Shown here in pieces: positions 7,587 through 15,493 of a DNA stretch of 49,263 nucleotides. A program made the translations under genes and the position numbers. The DNA lies in assembly GCA_947589155.1 (NCBI GenBank), contig CANQBH010000015.1, forward strand, positions 1-49,263, in the 5' to 3' direction. Source of the DNA: an uncultured Lachnospiraceae bacterium. Lineage in GTDB: Bacteria; Bacillota; Clostridia; Lachnospirales; Lachnospiraceae. A model generated the notes under the pieces. It did not search any database. It was given only the letters and a program-made list of their open reading frames with translations, and was not told the DNA's origin. Position 1 is the first letter of the stretch, and each line of letters starts with the position of its first letter.

Positions 7587-8920
7587 CACACCGGCCGGAT
7601 TTCGTAAAGACCGTCCGCGAGAGGCCCGCAAAGGACGCCGGATACGATCCGGTTTACGCCGCCGCCGTCCGCCGGAAGTGCGACGCGGATATATTCTTTC
7701 GTATAACCGGCGAGATACCTTCCCTCCGGCAGTTCGATCTCCTCCTCCAGCAGTGCTTCCGCCCTGCGCCCCTGCCATGTCCGGCAGAACTCCCGCGACA
7801 TCTTCCGGCTCAACTCGAGCAGTTTCGCGCTGCGCGCGTTCTTGCACTTCTCGTCGACCTGCGCCGGCATTTCGTCCGCCTTCGTGCCCCGACGGCGGGA
7901 ATACTTGAAGACGTGCATTTCGTAAAAGCCGACCTTCTCGGCAAAGGCCAGGGTCTGACGGAATTCGTCATCCGTCTCTCCCGGGAATCCCGCGATAATA
8001 TCCGTTGTGATCGCGGGCACAGAAAAACTGCCGCGCAGCTTTTCGCAGGCGCGCAGGTATTCCTCCGTCGTATAACGGCGGTTCATCCTTTGCAGCGTCG
8101 CGTCGCAGCCGCTTTGCAGCGACAGATGAAAATGCGGGCACACCTTCGGCAGCGCAGCCAGCGCGTCGGCAAAACCTCCGGTCACGATCCGCGGTTCCAA
8201 AGACCCCAGACGGATCCTTTCGACCCCCGGCACCTCATGCACGGCGCGGATCAGAGCAAGCAGCGGCTCTCCCTGCGTCGGGTCGCTGTTATAGGCGTCC
8301 TGCCTTCCGTAAGAACTCAGATGGATTCCGGTCAGCACAAATTCCCGACAGCCGTCCTGTGCAAGCGCGCGGATCTCACCGACCGTATCCTCGATGCTGC
8401 GGCTGCGGACGCGCCCTCTTGCATAGGGGATCGCGCAGTAGGAGCAGAACTGGTCGCAGCCGTCCTGTACCTTGATGAAGGCGCGGGTATGCACGCCGCT
8501 TCTTCGCATCCGAAGTTTTTCATACGGCAGCCGCCCCGCGTTGACGTCCTCCAAAAACGTCTGCTCCTCCGCCGCGCCGTTTTCCGCCTGCGCCAACAGT
8601 TCGACGATCCTGTGTTTCTGATTGTTCCCGATCACCAGATCGACCGCCGGGTCGTTTTGCACGCCTTTTTGATCGATCTGCGCATAACACCCCGCCGCCA
8701 CGATCAGCGCGTCGGGATTGCGCTTGCGCGCGCGGTGCAGCATTTGACGGGATTTCTGATCCGCGATATTGGTCACGGTGCAGGTGTTGACGATATACAC
8801 GTCGGCGGCGTCCTCAAACGGAACGATCCGATAACCGGCTTCCTCGAGCAGTTGGCGCATGGCCTCCGTCTCATAAGCGTTGACTTTGCAGCCCAGAGTA
8901 TGAAAGGCGGCTTTTTTCAT
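7583..8920 (-). CDS. mtaB: tRNA t6A37 methylthiotransferase MtaB (radical SAM)
   Basis: Adds a methylthio group to t6A at position 37 of ANN-decoding tRNAs (ms2t6A). The 445 residues have the three-domain plan: an N-terminal UPF0004 domain with Cys11, Cys47 and Cys78 for one Fe-S cluster; a radical SAM domain with Cys155, Cys159 and Cys162 in GCDQFCSYC; and a C-terminal TRAM segment (EALLEEEIELPEGRYLAGYT). The opening AFHTLGCKVNAYETEAM is diagnostic for MtaB rather than MiaB. It starts just upstream of the HPr-like gene, divergently. The B. subtilis orthologue yqeV also lies at the end of the dnaK cluster. Confidence 0.95.
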   Translation of the reverse strand: MKKAAFHTLGCKVNAYETEAMRQLLEEAGYRIVPFEDAADVYIVNTCTVTNIADQKSRQMLHRARKRNPDALIVAAGCYAQIDQKGVQNDPAVDLVIGNNQKHRIVELLAQAENGAAEEQTFLEDVNAGRLPYEKLRMRRSGVHTRAFIKVQDGCDQFCSYCAIPYARGRVRSRSIEDTVGEIRALAQDGCREFVLTGIHLSSYGRQDAYNSDPTQGEPLLALIRAVHEVPGVERIRLGSLEPRIVTGGFADALAALPKVCPHFHLSLQSGCDATLQRMNRRYTTEEYLRACEKLRGSFSVPAITTDIIAGFPGETDDEFRQTLAFAEKVGFYEMHVFKYSRRRGTKADEMPAQVDEKCKNARSAKLLELSRKMSREFCRTWQGRRAEALLEEEIELPEGRYLAGYTKEYIRVALPADGGGVNRIVSGVLCGPLADGLYEIRPVC

Positions 8921-8959
8921 TTTTCTTCCTACTTTCTTTCACTTCGCCTCCCGAAACGA

Positions 8960-8988
8960 TTGACATTTTGTTCCATTTGCTTTAGGAT
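8960..8988 (+). promoter_or_regulatory. Promoter of the HPr-like gene
   Basis: A perfect TTGACA (8960-8965) and TAGGAT (8983-8988) are spaced by 17 bases. The transcript would begin near 8995, with a leader of about 35 bases before the ATG at 9030. AGGAGG lies in that leader. Confidence 0.75.
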
Positions 8989-9029
8989 GAACCTAGTAAA
9001 ATAAAACAAAACAGAACAGGAGGCACGCT

Positions 9030-9260
9030 ATGCAAAAGGTACAGATTTCCTTAAATTCCATTGACAAGGTCAAGAGTTTTGTCAACACGATCAGCCAGTA
9101 CGATTTCGACTTCGATCTGATCTCCGGAAGATATGTGATCGACGCCAAATCCATCATGGGCATCTTCAGTCTGGACTTATCCAAGCCGATCGATCTGACC
9201 ATCTATTCCGACGATGAGTCATCCGACGTGATGACGGCGCTTGCTCCGTACATCGTCTGA
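9030..9260 (+). CDS. HPr-fold protein lacking the phosphorylatable histidine
   Basis: This 76-residue protein aligns by eye with phosphocarrier HPr: KSFVNTISQYDFDFDLISG corresponds to the first helix, and DAKSIMGIFSLDLSK to the Ser46 region (KSIMGVMSLG in B. subtilis HPr). The active-site His15 segment (GIHARPA) is replaced by SIDKVKS, so no EI-to-EII phosphotransfer is expected, while the regulatory serine context is kept. The C-terminus is shorter than HPr. That combination recalls Crh, the catabolite-repression paralogue of Bacillus, but orthology is not claimed. It has its own promoter, AGGAGG site and terminator, and is the only intact plus-strand gene in the first 23 kb. Confidence 0.75.
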   Translation: MQKVQISLNSIDKVKSFVNTISQYDFDFDLISGRYVIDAKSIMGIFSLDLSKPIDLTIYSDDESSDVMTALAPYIV

Positions 9261-9285
9261 CTTCACATCTTGGAAAGACATGATA

Positions 9286-9316
9286 AATGGCACAGGGTCT
9301 CCTGTGTCATTTTTTT
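9286..9316 (+). terminator. Rho-independent terminator of the HPr-like gene
   Basis: AATGGCACAGG (9286-9296) pairs with CCTGTGTCATT (9301-9311), with one G-T pair, around a four-base loop. A run of seven T follows on the plus strand. The T-run overlaps the stop codon of convergent thiI. Confidence 0.85.
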
Positions 9317-10499
9317 ATGCCGTGACGTGGACGGTCTCCGCGGTGCTTATCGCCTCCTCCATCAGGCCGTCGATCACATCGGACAGTTTTTCTTCCGAAC
9401 GCCGGATCACAGCGGGATTCGGCTTCGTGACCGGATGCTTGGCCACAAAAATGGTACAGCAGTCCTCATACGGCAGGATCGACGTCTCGTAGGTGCCGAT
9501 CTTCTGCGAAAGTTCTACGATCTCCTGCTTGTCGAAGCCGATCAGCGGCCGGTAGACCGGCATCCTGCACACTTCGTTCGTGGCCGCAAGCGACTGCATG
9601 GTCTGCGACGCCACCTGTCCGATACTTTCTCCGGTGATAAGCCCCAGACAGCCTTCTTCTTCCGCGAAATGCTCCGCCAGCCGCATCATGTACCGGCGCA
9701 TGATGATCGTCAGTTCGGCGTGCGGGCATTTCTCATAAATGGCCAGCTGGATGTCGGTAAAATTGACGATACGCAGATCGATCGGCCCCGTGTAGACCGC
9801 CATCTGTTTCGCCAGATCCAGCACCTTCTGTTTTGCCCGCTCGGATGTATAAGGCGGTGCATGGAAATAAGTCGCCTTGATCCCTACACCGCGCTTTGCG
9901 ATCATGTAGCCCGCCACCGGACTGTCGATCCCGCCGGAGAGCAGGAGCATACCGCTTCCGTTGGTGCCGACCGGCATCCCGCCGGGGCCCACCGTTTCGT
10001 CGGAATAAAAACTGATCTTCTCCCGCACTTCCACGTTGAGCGTGACCTGCGGATGATGGACGTCCACCTTCATCTGCGGATAGGCCTCTAAGATCTTTTC
10101 CCCGAGCGCCGCGCTGAGTTCCATGGATTCCATCGGATACTGCTTGTTGGCGCGCCGCGATTTGACCTTAAACGTCAGGTTTTTATCGGGATAGACCTGA
10201 TCCAGATAGTCCAGAATGTGCCGCGTCAACGCCTCGAAGCCCTCGTCGTCCACGGTCACGGCCGGACAGATCCCGGTAATGCCGAAGACATGGGTCAGCG
10301 CTTCCACGACTTCCTGCGCGTCATAATTTCCTTCCGCTTCGACAAAAATGCGTCCCTGCATCCTATGTACGAAAAAAGAGCCTTCCACATTCTGCAGGGC
10401 GTAACCGATCTGGCGCACCAGCGCGTCTTCAAACAGAAACCGGTTTTTCCCTTTAATGGCGATCTCCGCATACTTGACCAAAAAAACCTTATACATCAT
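9315..10499 (-). CDS. thiI: tRNA 4-thiouridine synthase ThiI
   Basis: Adenylates U8 of tRNA and inserts sulfur to give s4U; in some bacteria it also feeds sulfur to thiazole synthesis. The protein has 394 residues: an N-terminal ferredoxin-like and THUMP region (KYAEIAIKGKNR, CPAVTVDDEGFEALTRH) and a PP-loop domain with SGGIDSP at 188-194. It ends without the rhodanese domain of E. coli ThiI, like the shorter Bacillus form, so sulfur transfer must use another cysteine or a direct persulfide donor. The cysteine desulfurase immediately upstream (43-base gap) is the obvious donor. The start codon is an ATG at 10499 after an AAGG-type site. Confidence 0.95.
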   Translation of the reverse strand: MMYKVFLVKYAEIAIKGKNRFLFEDALVRQIGYALQNVEGSFFVHRMQGRIFVEAEGNYDAQEVVEALTHVFGITGICPAVTVDDEGFEALTRHILDYLDQVYPDKNLTFKVKSRRANKQYPMESMELSAALGEKILEAYPQMKVDVHHPQVTLNVEVREKISFYSDETVGPGGMPVGTNGSGMLLLSGGIDSPVAGYMIAKRGVGIKATYFHAPPYTSERAKQKVLDLAKQMAVYTGPIDLRIVNFTDIQLAIYEKCPHAELTIIMRRYMMRLAEHFAEEEGCLGLITGESIGQVASQTMQSLAATNEVCRMPVYRPLIGFDKQEIVELSQKIGTYETSILPYEDCCTIFVAKHPVTKPNPAVIRRSEEKLSDVIDGLMEEAISTAETVHVTA

Positions 10500-10542
10500 T
10501 TGTCCGCCTTCCTGCTAACATTTTCTTCGCTTTCGTACCCTT

Positions 10543-11697
10543 TTAGCGCCGGATGAACCGGGACAGCGCGGGAATCAGTTCGCGCAGCGCATCCGCCGCG
10601 TAAGCGATCTCCTCCTCCGTCGTTTCCGTTGAGAAACTGAAACGCACCGTTTTATCCAGAAGTTCCCTCGAAATGCCTATCGCCTGCAGCGTCTTGCTCG
10701 GAGCCGGTTTGTTGGACGAGCACGCGCTGCCTGCGGAGATAAAGATCCCCCGCTCCTCCAAAGCGTGCAGCAGCACTTCGCTGCGCACCTCATCCACGCT
10801 GAGGCTCACGATATGCGGCGCGCCTTTTTTGTCCGTGCGGCCGTTTATGGTGACGCCCGCAATGCCGGAGACCTTCTCGATGAAGGAAGCGCGCAAACGG
10901 TAGAGTTTTTCCGTCTTTGCCTCGAGATCCTCGTAACTTTCTTTGGCCGCGAAACCAAGGCCCGCGATCGCCGGAACGTTTTCCGTGCCGGAGCGCAGCC
11001 CAAATTCCTGCCCGCCTCCGTGGAGGATCGGACGGATCTTGACCTTATCGCCTACATATAAAAAGCCGCTGCCCTTCGGGCCGTGGATCTTATGGCCGCT
11101 CGCGGATAAGAGATCGATCCCCGTCCGCTTCGGATAGATCCGAAACTTCCCGTAAGACTGCACGGCGTCCACATGAAACAGCGTGCGCGGATTGACGCTC
11201 TTGATGATCTTTGCCGCTTCTTCCACCGGCTCCACCGCGCCCATCTCGTTGTTGACGTGCATGACGGAGACCAGAATCGTATCGTCGCGGATCGCGCGGC
11301 GCAACTCTTCCGTCGAGATCTCGCCGAAAGCGTCCACGGAAAGATAGGTCACTTCATATCCGTTCTCCCGAAGCCACGAAAAAGGATTGCTCACGGACGG
11401 ATGCTCGACGTCCGTCGTAATCACATGGCGGCCGCTCCTGCGGTTGGCTTCCGCCGCGCCGAGGATCGCCAGATTGTTGCTCTCCGTTCCGCCGGAGGTA
11501 AAGCAGATGTCCTTATCTCTGACTTTCAACGTCTGCGAGATCTCGCTGCGCGCTTCTTTTACATATTGTTCCGCTTCCATGCCCCGCGTGTGCAGGGAAG
11601 ACGGATTCCCATAATCCTTTCGCAGCACTTCCATCATCAACTGCGCCGCGCCCTCGCTGCATCTGGTGGTCGCGGAGTTGTCTAAATATGCTTCCAT
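10543..11697 (-). CDS. Cysteine desulfurase (NifS/IscS class)
   Basis: Pyridoxal-phosphate enzyme that takes sulfur from cysteine as an enzyme persulfide. The 384-residue protein starts MEAYLDNSATTR. The PLP lysine is K203 in SASGHKIHGPKG, and the persulfide cysteine is C326 in SAGSACSSNKPAPS, a short-loop arrangement seen in partners dedicated to ThiI or NifZ-like systems as well as in general enzymes. A longer frame reaches 11757 but would run into rsmE; the ATG at 11697, 13 bases after the rsmE stop and preceded by AAGGAC, is the real start. Its pairing with thiI suggests s4U formation as the main job. Confidence 0.93.
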   Translation of the reverse strand: MEAYLDNSATTRCSEGAAQLMMEVLRKDYGNPSSLHTRGMEAEQYVKEARSEISQTLKVRDKDICFTSGGTESNNLAILGAAEANRRSGRHVITTDVEHPSVSNPFSWLRENGYEVTYLSVDAFGEISTEELRRAIRDDTILVSVMHVNNEMGAVEPVEEAAKIIKSVNPRTLFHVDAVQSYGKFRIYPKRTGIDLLSASGHKIHGPKGSGFLYVGDKVKIRPILHGGGQEFGLRSGTENVPAIAGLGFAAKESYEDLEAKTEKLYRLRASFIEKVSGIAGVTINGRTDKKGAPHIVSLSVDEVRSEVLLHALEERGIFISAGSACSSNKPAPSKTLQAIGISRELLDKTVRFSFSTETTEEEIAYAADALRELIPALSRFIRR

Positions 11698-11710
11698 ACT
11701 TTTGTCCTTA

Positions 11711-12466
11711 TCATTTTGATCGATTGCCCTCTTTTGTTTCGCAGGCCAGCATGACAAGCGACACGGCGGTGATCGCGGCGGTATCCGTCCGAAGGATCCT
11801 TTCGCCGAGGGAAATGACGTGCAGATCCTGCACCGCCTCGATCTCCCTGCCGGAGAATCCGCCCTCCGGCCCGATCAGGATGCCGATTCGTTCCACTTCC
11901 GGCTGCCGGATCCGTTCCACTGCCTCCCTCGTCTGTTCCATGCCCCTTTTACATTCGTAAGGCACAAGGACGACGTCCAGCGTGCGCGCGTAAGCGACGG
12001 CATCTTCGTAGGACATAAACGGTCGGATCGCCGGAATGACGCTGCGCTTCGACTGCTTGGCGGCCGCCTCGGCGACGGCCTGATAACGCCGGCGTCTGTT
12101 CTCTTTTTTCTTATCGTCCAGCCGGACGACGCAGCGCTCCATTTCCACCGGAACGATCTCATGCACCCCGAGTTCGACCGTCTTTTCGATCACCGTTTCC
12201 ATGCGGTCGCCCTTCGGAAGCGCCTGAAAGAGAACGATCTTTTCCCGCAGTTCCGTCGACGGTGTTTCCTGAAGCACGAAGATCTCCACGCCGTCCTTCT
12301 CCGCTTCCACGATCTCTCCGAGATAATTCCCGCCGTCCGCGGTGCTGAGCCGGATCTTTTCGCCCGGCCGCATCCGAAGGACCGCCGCCAGATGTCTGGC
12401 GTCCTCTCCCGTCACCTTGATCGTTTCCTGTATTTGCACTGTTTCCTTCAAAAAGATCTGCTGCAT
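11711..12466 (-). CDS. rsmE: 16S rRNA m3U1498 methyltransferase RsmE
   Basis: SPOUT-fold methyltransferase acting on U1498 of 16S rRNA. The 251-residue product from MQQIFLKETV has the RsmE N-terminal PUA-like part (GEDARHLAAVLRMRPGEKIRL) and the C-terminal knot with LIGPEGGFS, ISLGERILRTDTAA. Earlier in-frame ATGs at 12514 and 12490 lie deeper inside prmA and would add residues outside the family model. The chosen start overlaps the prmA end by 19 bases. The prmA-rsmE pair is conserved across Firmicutes next to the dnaK cluster. Confidence 0.92.
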   Translation of the reverse strand: MQQIFLKETVQIQETIKVTGEDARHLAAVLRMRPGEKIRLSTADGGNYLGEIVEAEKDGVEIFVLQETPSTELREKIVLFQALPKGDRMETVIEKTVELGVHEIVPVEMERCVVRLDDKKKENRRRRYQAVAEAAAKQSKRSVIPAIRPFMSYEDAVAYARTLDVVLVPYECKRGMEQTREAVERIRQPEVERIGILIGPEGGFSGREIEAVQDLHVISLGERILRTDTAAITAVSLVMLACETKEGNRSK

Positions 12467-13416
12467 TTCTTTGCCGTCAGACAGCGCCATTCGCCCTGCG
12501 CCGTGCTTTCGCATACGAAAAATCCGGCCTGCTCCAGCGCCTTCCTGACCTCGTCTTCCTTAAAATTTATGATCCCCGACGCCGCCAGCACGCCGTCCTC
12601 TTTCAGCGCCCGATACAGCGCAGGCGCCATCGGGATAATGATATCCGCGAGGAGATTTGCCAGCGCCATGTCATAGGCCGCCTCTCCCACCTGTTCTCTG
12701 AGCGCCGCGTCCCTTGTCAGGTCGCCGAGAAAAAACTGCGCCTGCGCCTCGGAAATGCGGTTCACCGCCAGATTTTCACAGGCGGAACGGACGCAGTCCT
12801 CATCGATATCCGTTCCGACCGCCTGCGACGCGCCCATTTTCAGCGCCGCGATCGACAGGATCCCGCTGCCGCATCCGACGTCTAAGATCCGGTCGCCCTT
12901 GTGCAGATATTTCTGCATCTGCCGTATCACCAGCTGCGTGCTCTCATGCTTGCCTGTGCCGAAGGAAACGCCCGGATCGATCTCTAACAGGATCCTGCCG
13001 TCCAAGTGTTCCGGCGGCTTCTCCCATGTCGGCTTGATCAAAAGGCTGCCGATCGAAAAAGAGGAAAAATACGCTTTCCATGTATCCCGCCAGTCGGCTT
13101 CGTCCGACACTTCCTCCGTGATCCGTCCGCTTCCCATATCAGTATATGCCGACATGTCGTCCAACGCCTCTTTGATCTTTGCCAGCAGTTCCGTTTCGTC
13201 CGCGCCTTCTTCCGCATAAAAACTGACGCGGCTGCTGCCGTCGTCCGCGGGCAGATCCGGCTGCAATTCCTCAAAGACGCCGCCCTGCCGGTCCGCGTCT
13301 CTGACCGGAACGTTGTTTTCGATCTCTATGCCGGTGATTCCGAGTTCGTCCAACATGGCGCAGACCAATTCCTCCGCCGCGGTCGTCGTATGGATCGTAT
13401 ATTTTCGGTATTTCAT
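12448..13416 (-). CDS. prmA: Ribosomal protein L11 methyltransferase
   Basis: Trimethylates ribosomal protein L11. The family features are an N-terminal domain that docks on L11, GVSFGTGKHESTQ, the SAM loop DVGCGSGILSIAALKMGA, and NLLADIII. The longest frame starts at 13488, but MKYRKYTIHTT at 13416 is preceded by AAGGGACGG and gives the usual 322 residues. Between the promoter at 13479-13507 and this ATG there is a leader of about 55 bases. First gene of prmA-rsmE-desulfurase-thiI. Confidence 0.94.
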   Translation of the reverse strand: MKYRKYTIHTTTAAEELVCAMLDELGITGIEIENNVPVRDADRQGGVFEELQPDLPADDGSSRVSFYAEEGADETELLAKIKEALDDMSAYTDMGSGRITEEVSDEADWRDTWKAYFSSFSIGSLLIKPTWEKPPEHLDGRILLEIDPGVSFGTGKHESTQLVIRQMQKYLHKGDRILDVGCGSGILSIAALKMGASQAVGTDIDEDCVRSACENLAVNRISEAQAQFFLGDLTRDAALREQVGEAAYDMALANLLADIIIPMAPALYRALKEDGVLAASGIINFKEDEVRKALEQAGFFVCESTAQGEWRCLTAKKCSRSF

Positions 13417-13478
13417 GAACCGTCCCTTCTTTGGCGCAGTTTTTCGCCCGCGCTTTGCCGCTTCCGTGAAACTAAAGT

Positions 13479-13507
13479 ATTGTATCACGCTTTTGGCGTT
13501 TTGACAA
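13479..13507 (-). promoter_or_regulatory. Promoter of the prmA operon
   Basis: TTGTCA (13507-13502) and TACAAT (13484-13479) on the minus strand are 17 bases apart. The site begins directly after the stop codon of the upstream small membrane protein. Confidence 0.7.
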
Positions 13508-13516
13508 ATCGCGGTG

Positions 13517-13876
13517 TTAAAGATGACCCACTTCGCTGCGCTGATACTCTTTTTCCAACTTGCGATGCCTTATGATCATAAACGGCAGCGGGACGAGGAC
13601 GCCTCCCATCATAAACGCCAGTTCCAACGCATCCACAGGCATCACATAGCCCAGCCAGAAGCCGCATTCTATACATATGCCATAGACGATCCAAAGGATC
13701 CCATGCTTTTTATTCCATTGTACGACATCCCTGATCTCGTCTTTTTTAGGCGGTTCTATCATATTGTAAAACCCTACCGGATCCTCTTTTTGACTCATCT
13801 GAAAAATACCGATGATCACCATGATCCCGGCTACGATCGATTGAATGACCAGACCCATGACCGCTGCTGCATTCAT
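13517..13876 (-). CDS. Small membrane protein of unknown function
   Basis: A 119-residue protein (from the ATG at 13876; a GTG at 13885 is also open) with three hydrophobic stretches: about residues 2-25, 58-77 and 83-103. A cytosolic-looking loop, EPPKKDEIRDVVQWNKKHG, sits between the first two, and the C-terminus is basic (RHRKLEKEYQR). I do not recognise the family with confidence; small SdpI/DUF3784-like membrane proteins have a similar plan. The promoter is the first copy of the 39-bp cassette (13943-13981), and the transcript would begin with a tight hairpin (13915-13934). It sits between the MATE gene and the prmA operon. Confidence 0.65.
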   Translation of the reverse strand: MNAAAVMGLVIQSIVAGIMVIIGIFQMSQKEDPVGFYNMIEPPKKDEIRDVVQWNKKHGILWIVYGICIECGFWLGYVMPVDALELAFMMGGVLVPLPFMIIRHRKLEKEYQRSEVGHL

Positions 13877-13914
13877 ACCAAGCACCTGCCTTTCATACCG
13901 AAAAAAGCCTTGTT

Positions 13915-13934
13915 CAATCGGCAGACCCCGATTG
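13915..13934 (-). promoter_or_regulatory. 5'-terminal leader hairpin or operator
   Basis: CAATCGG and CCGATTG form a perfect 7-base inverted repeat around six bases. It starts about two bases after the transcript start predicted from the promoter cassette at 13943-13971. It may act as an operator over the start site or as an mRNA-stabilising 5' hairpin. Confidence 0.5.
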
Positions 13935-13942
13935 CTCTTTGT

Positions 13943-13981
13943 AGTATAGCAAAAACAGGCACGGCTTTCAATCGGACAAAT
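13943..13981 (-). repeat. Promoter cassette, copy 1 (upstream of small membrane protein)
   Basis: 39 bases identical at 36 positions to 16621-16659. On the minus strand it contains TTGAAA (13971-13966), a 17-base spacer and TATACT (13948-13943), a near-consensus sigma-A promoter. Even the spacer is conserved apart from one base. It points at the small membrane protein. Confidence 0.8.
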
Positions 13982-13991
13982 GCCTGATTTT
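13951..13991 (-). terminator. Possible terminator of the MATE gene, overlapping the promoter cassette
   Basis: On the minus strand, AAAAATCAGGCA and TGCCTGTTTTT can pair across 19 bases, leaving a T-run just after the MATE stop codon at 13995. The loop contains the -35 box of the next promoter. The long loop makes it a weak call. Confidence 0.45.
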
Positions 13992-13994
13992 TCC

Positions 13995-15362
13995 TCACGC
14001 CTGCAGCCGGTTCATCCATCCGCGGCGCTTGAAAACGACCAGAGAAACGGCAAGGCGGATACACTCCTCAAGGGACAGGGTAAGATAAACCAACGGGATA
14101 GGCCAGTGGAACACAAAAGCGGAAATAAGGCCCAATGGGACGCCGAAAAGCCAAGTCCCCATCAGATCGATAGCCATGACGTAGGTTGTCTTCCCGCCGC
14201 TGCGCAGGATACCGCTGCCGATGATCATGTTCAGCACCTTAAACGGCATGACTGCGGCATAAGCAGCGAGAATCTGAACCGTCAGTTCCCGTATGCCGGT
14301 CTCCACATTGAAAATGCGTACATAGCATGGGCTTACAAAGAAAATCAGCACCGACAGCAGCAGTGAGCCCGCCAAGCCGTAAAAAAGGAGTTTTTTCGCC
14401 TCGCGGTACGCCCTCTTTGTATCCCCGTCGCCAAGGCGCTTGCCGATGAGGATCGCCGCCGCCTGACTCAGTCCGCACAAGGCTCCGATCGCCAACGACT
14501 GCACAGGGTTCGTCAGCGTCATGGCGGCGGTGGCTGCGGTGCCCAGATGTCCGTATATGCCCGCGTACACGTTTTCGCCCAGAACCCACATAAATTCACT
14601 GACCAGCAGCGGCAGCAGCATGGAGAGATACTGCCTCCATGCAAAAGGAGAGGCCGGGGCGATCTCCGCCCGCTCTCGGTATTTGGCATACATCCCAAGG
14701 ATGACTATGAAATAGACAAGTTGCGAGATCAGCGTCGCCAGCGCCGCCCCCGTGACGCCCAGAGCCGGCGCGCCAAACTTTCCGAAAATCAATATCCAGT
14801 TAAGGCCGGTGTTGACCGCCGCCGATGCGATCCCTGCGTAGAGCGGAAGGGCCGCCTTCTCCATGCACCGCAGATGGGTGGACAAAATGGTGACCCCCGC
14901 CGTGGGAAGGAAGACGCCGGAAACGATCGAGAGATATCGCCCCGCCGTTTCCACTGTCGCGCGGTCGTTGATATAAAGACCCATGATCCGCTCCGGAACG
15001 GCGACGCCTGCCAGCATGAACAGCGCGGCTAAAATAAAACATAGCCGCAGATTGACGATCAGGCTCCGCCGCGTCTCAGCGGCGTTCTTCTGGCCTATAT
15101 ACTGGGAGAGCATGATTCCTGCCACCGCACCCACGGCGGAGATGACCACATTGAAGATCCCCGTGAATTTTCCGGCCAGTCCCACCGCCGCCACTTCCAC
15201 AGCGCCCAGCTGCCCGATCATCACCTGATCCACCACGCCGAAAGACGCCTGAAGCATGGACTGCAGCGCCACGGGAATGGCAAGCGCACAAACAGCGCGG
15301 AAAAAAGACGGTTCTTTCGCTTGAATCAAGAAGTTCTTGTTACGTATGTTTTTTTGTTCCAT
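13995..15362 (-). CDS. MATE-family multidrug/metabolite exporter
   Basis: A 455-residue integral membrane protein with about twelve hydrophobic segments in two similar halves, starting FRAVCALAIPVALQSMLQASFGVVDQVMIGQLGAVEVAAVGL, the typical first-helix motif of MATE (NorM/DinF) cation-coupled exporters. The substrate cannot be told. The open frame reaches 15401, but the ATG at 15362 with GGAGG five bases before it is the supported start. A dedicated promoter at 15400-15429 lies inside a perfect palindrome. The gene follows a LacI-type regulator by 131 bases, which may control it. Confidence 0.88.
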   Translation of the reverse strand: MEQKNIRNKNFLIQAKEPSFFRAVCALAIPVALQSMLQASFGVVDQVMIGQLGAVEVAAVGLAGKFTGIFNVVISAVGAVAGIMLSQYIGQKNAAETRRSLIVNLRLCFILAALFMLAGVAVPERIMGLYINDRATVETAGRYLSIVSGVFLPTAGVTILSTHLRCMEKAALPLYAGIASAAVNTGLNWILIFGKFGAPALGVTGAALATLISQLVYFIVILGMYAKYRERAEIAPASPFAWRQYLSMLLPLLVSEFMWVLGENVYAGIYGHLGTAATAAMTLTNPVQSLAIGALCGLSQAAAILIGKRLGDGDTKRAYREAKKLLFYGLAGSLLLSVLIFFVSPCYVRIFNVETGIRELTVQILAAYAAVMPFKVLNMIIGSGILRSGGKTTYVMAIDLMGTWLFGVPLGLISAFVFHWPIPLVYLTLSLEECIRLAVSLVVFKRRGWMNRLQA

Positions 15363-15383
15363 CTCAGCCTCCATAATGATAAA

Positions 15384-15429
15384 AATTCCTTCATCCGTCA
15401 TTATAAGCGGATGAAGGAATTCTTTTCAA
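15384..15429 (-). promoter_or_regulatory. MATE promoter embedded in a 14+14-base perfect palindrome
   Basis: Arms at 15384-15397 and 15408-15421 are perfect reverse complements (14 bases each) around a 10-base centre. On the minus strand TTGAAA (15429-15424), an 18-base spacer and TATAAT (15405-15400) put the -10 box inside the centre, with the right arm spanning the start site. This is the geometry of a repressor operator. In transcripts arriving from lacI the same palindrome would fold into a hairpin followed by TTTTTA, so it could also terminate them. Confidence 0.75.
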
Positions 15430-15493
15430 AACTTAAATCCGTAAGTGGAGACAAAAATGGAACGCGTTTTTTATTGAAAATGACAGTAGAATG

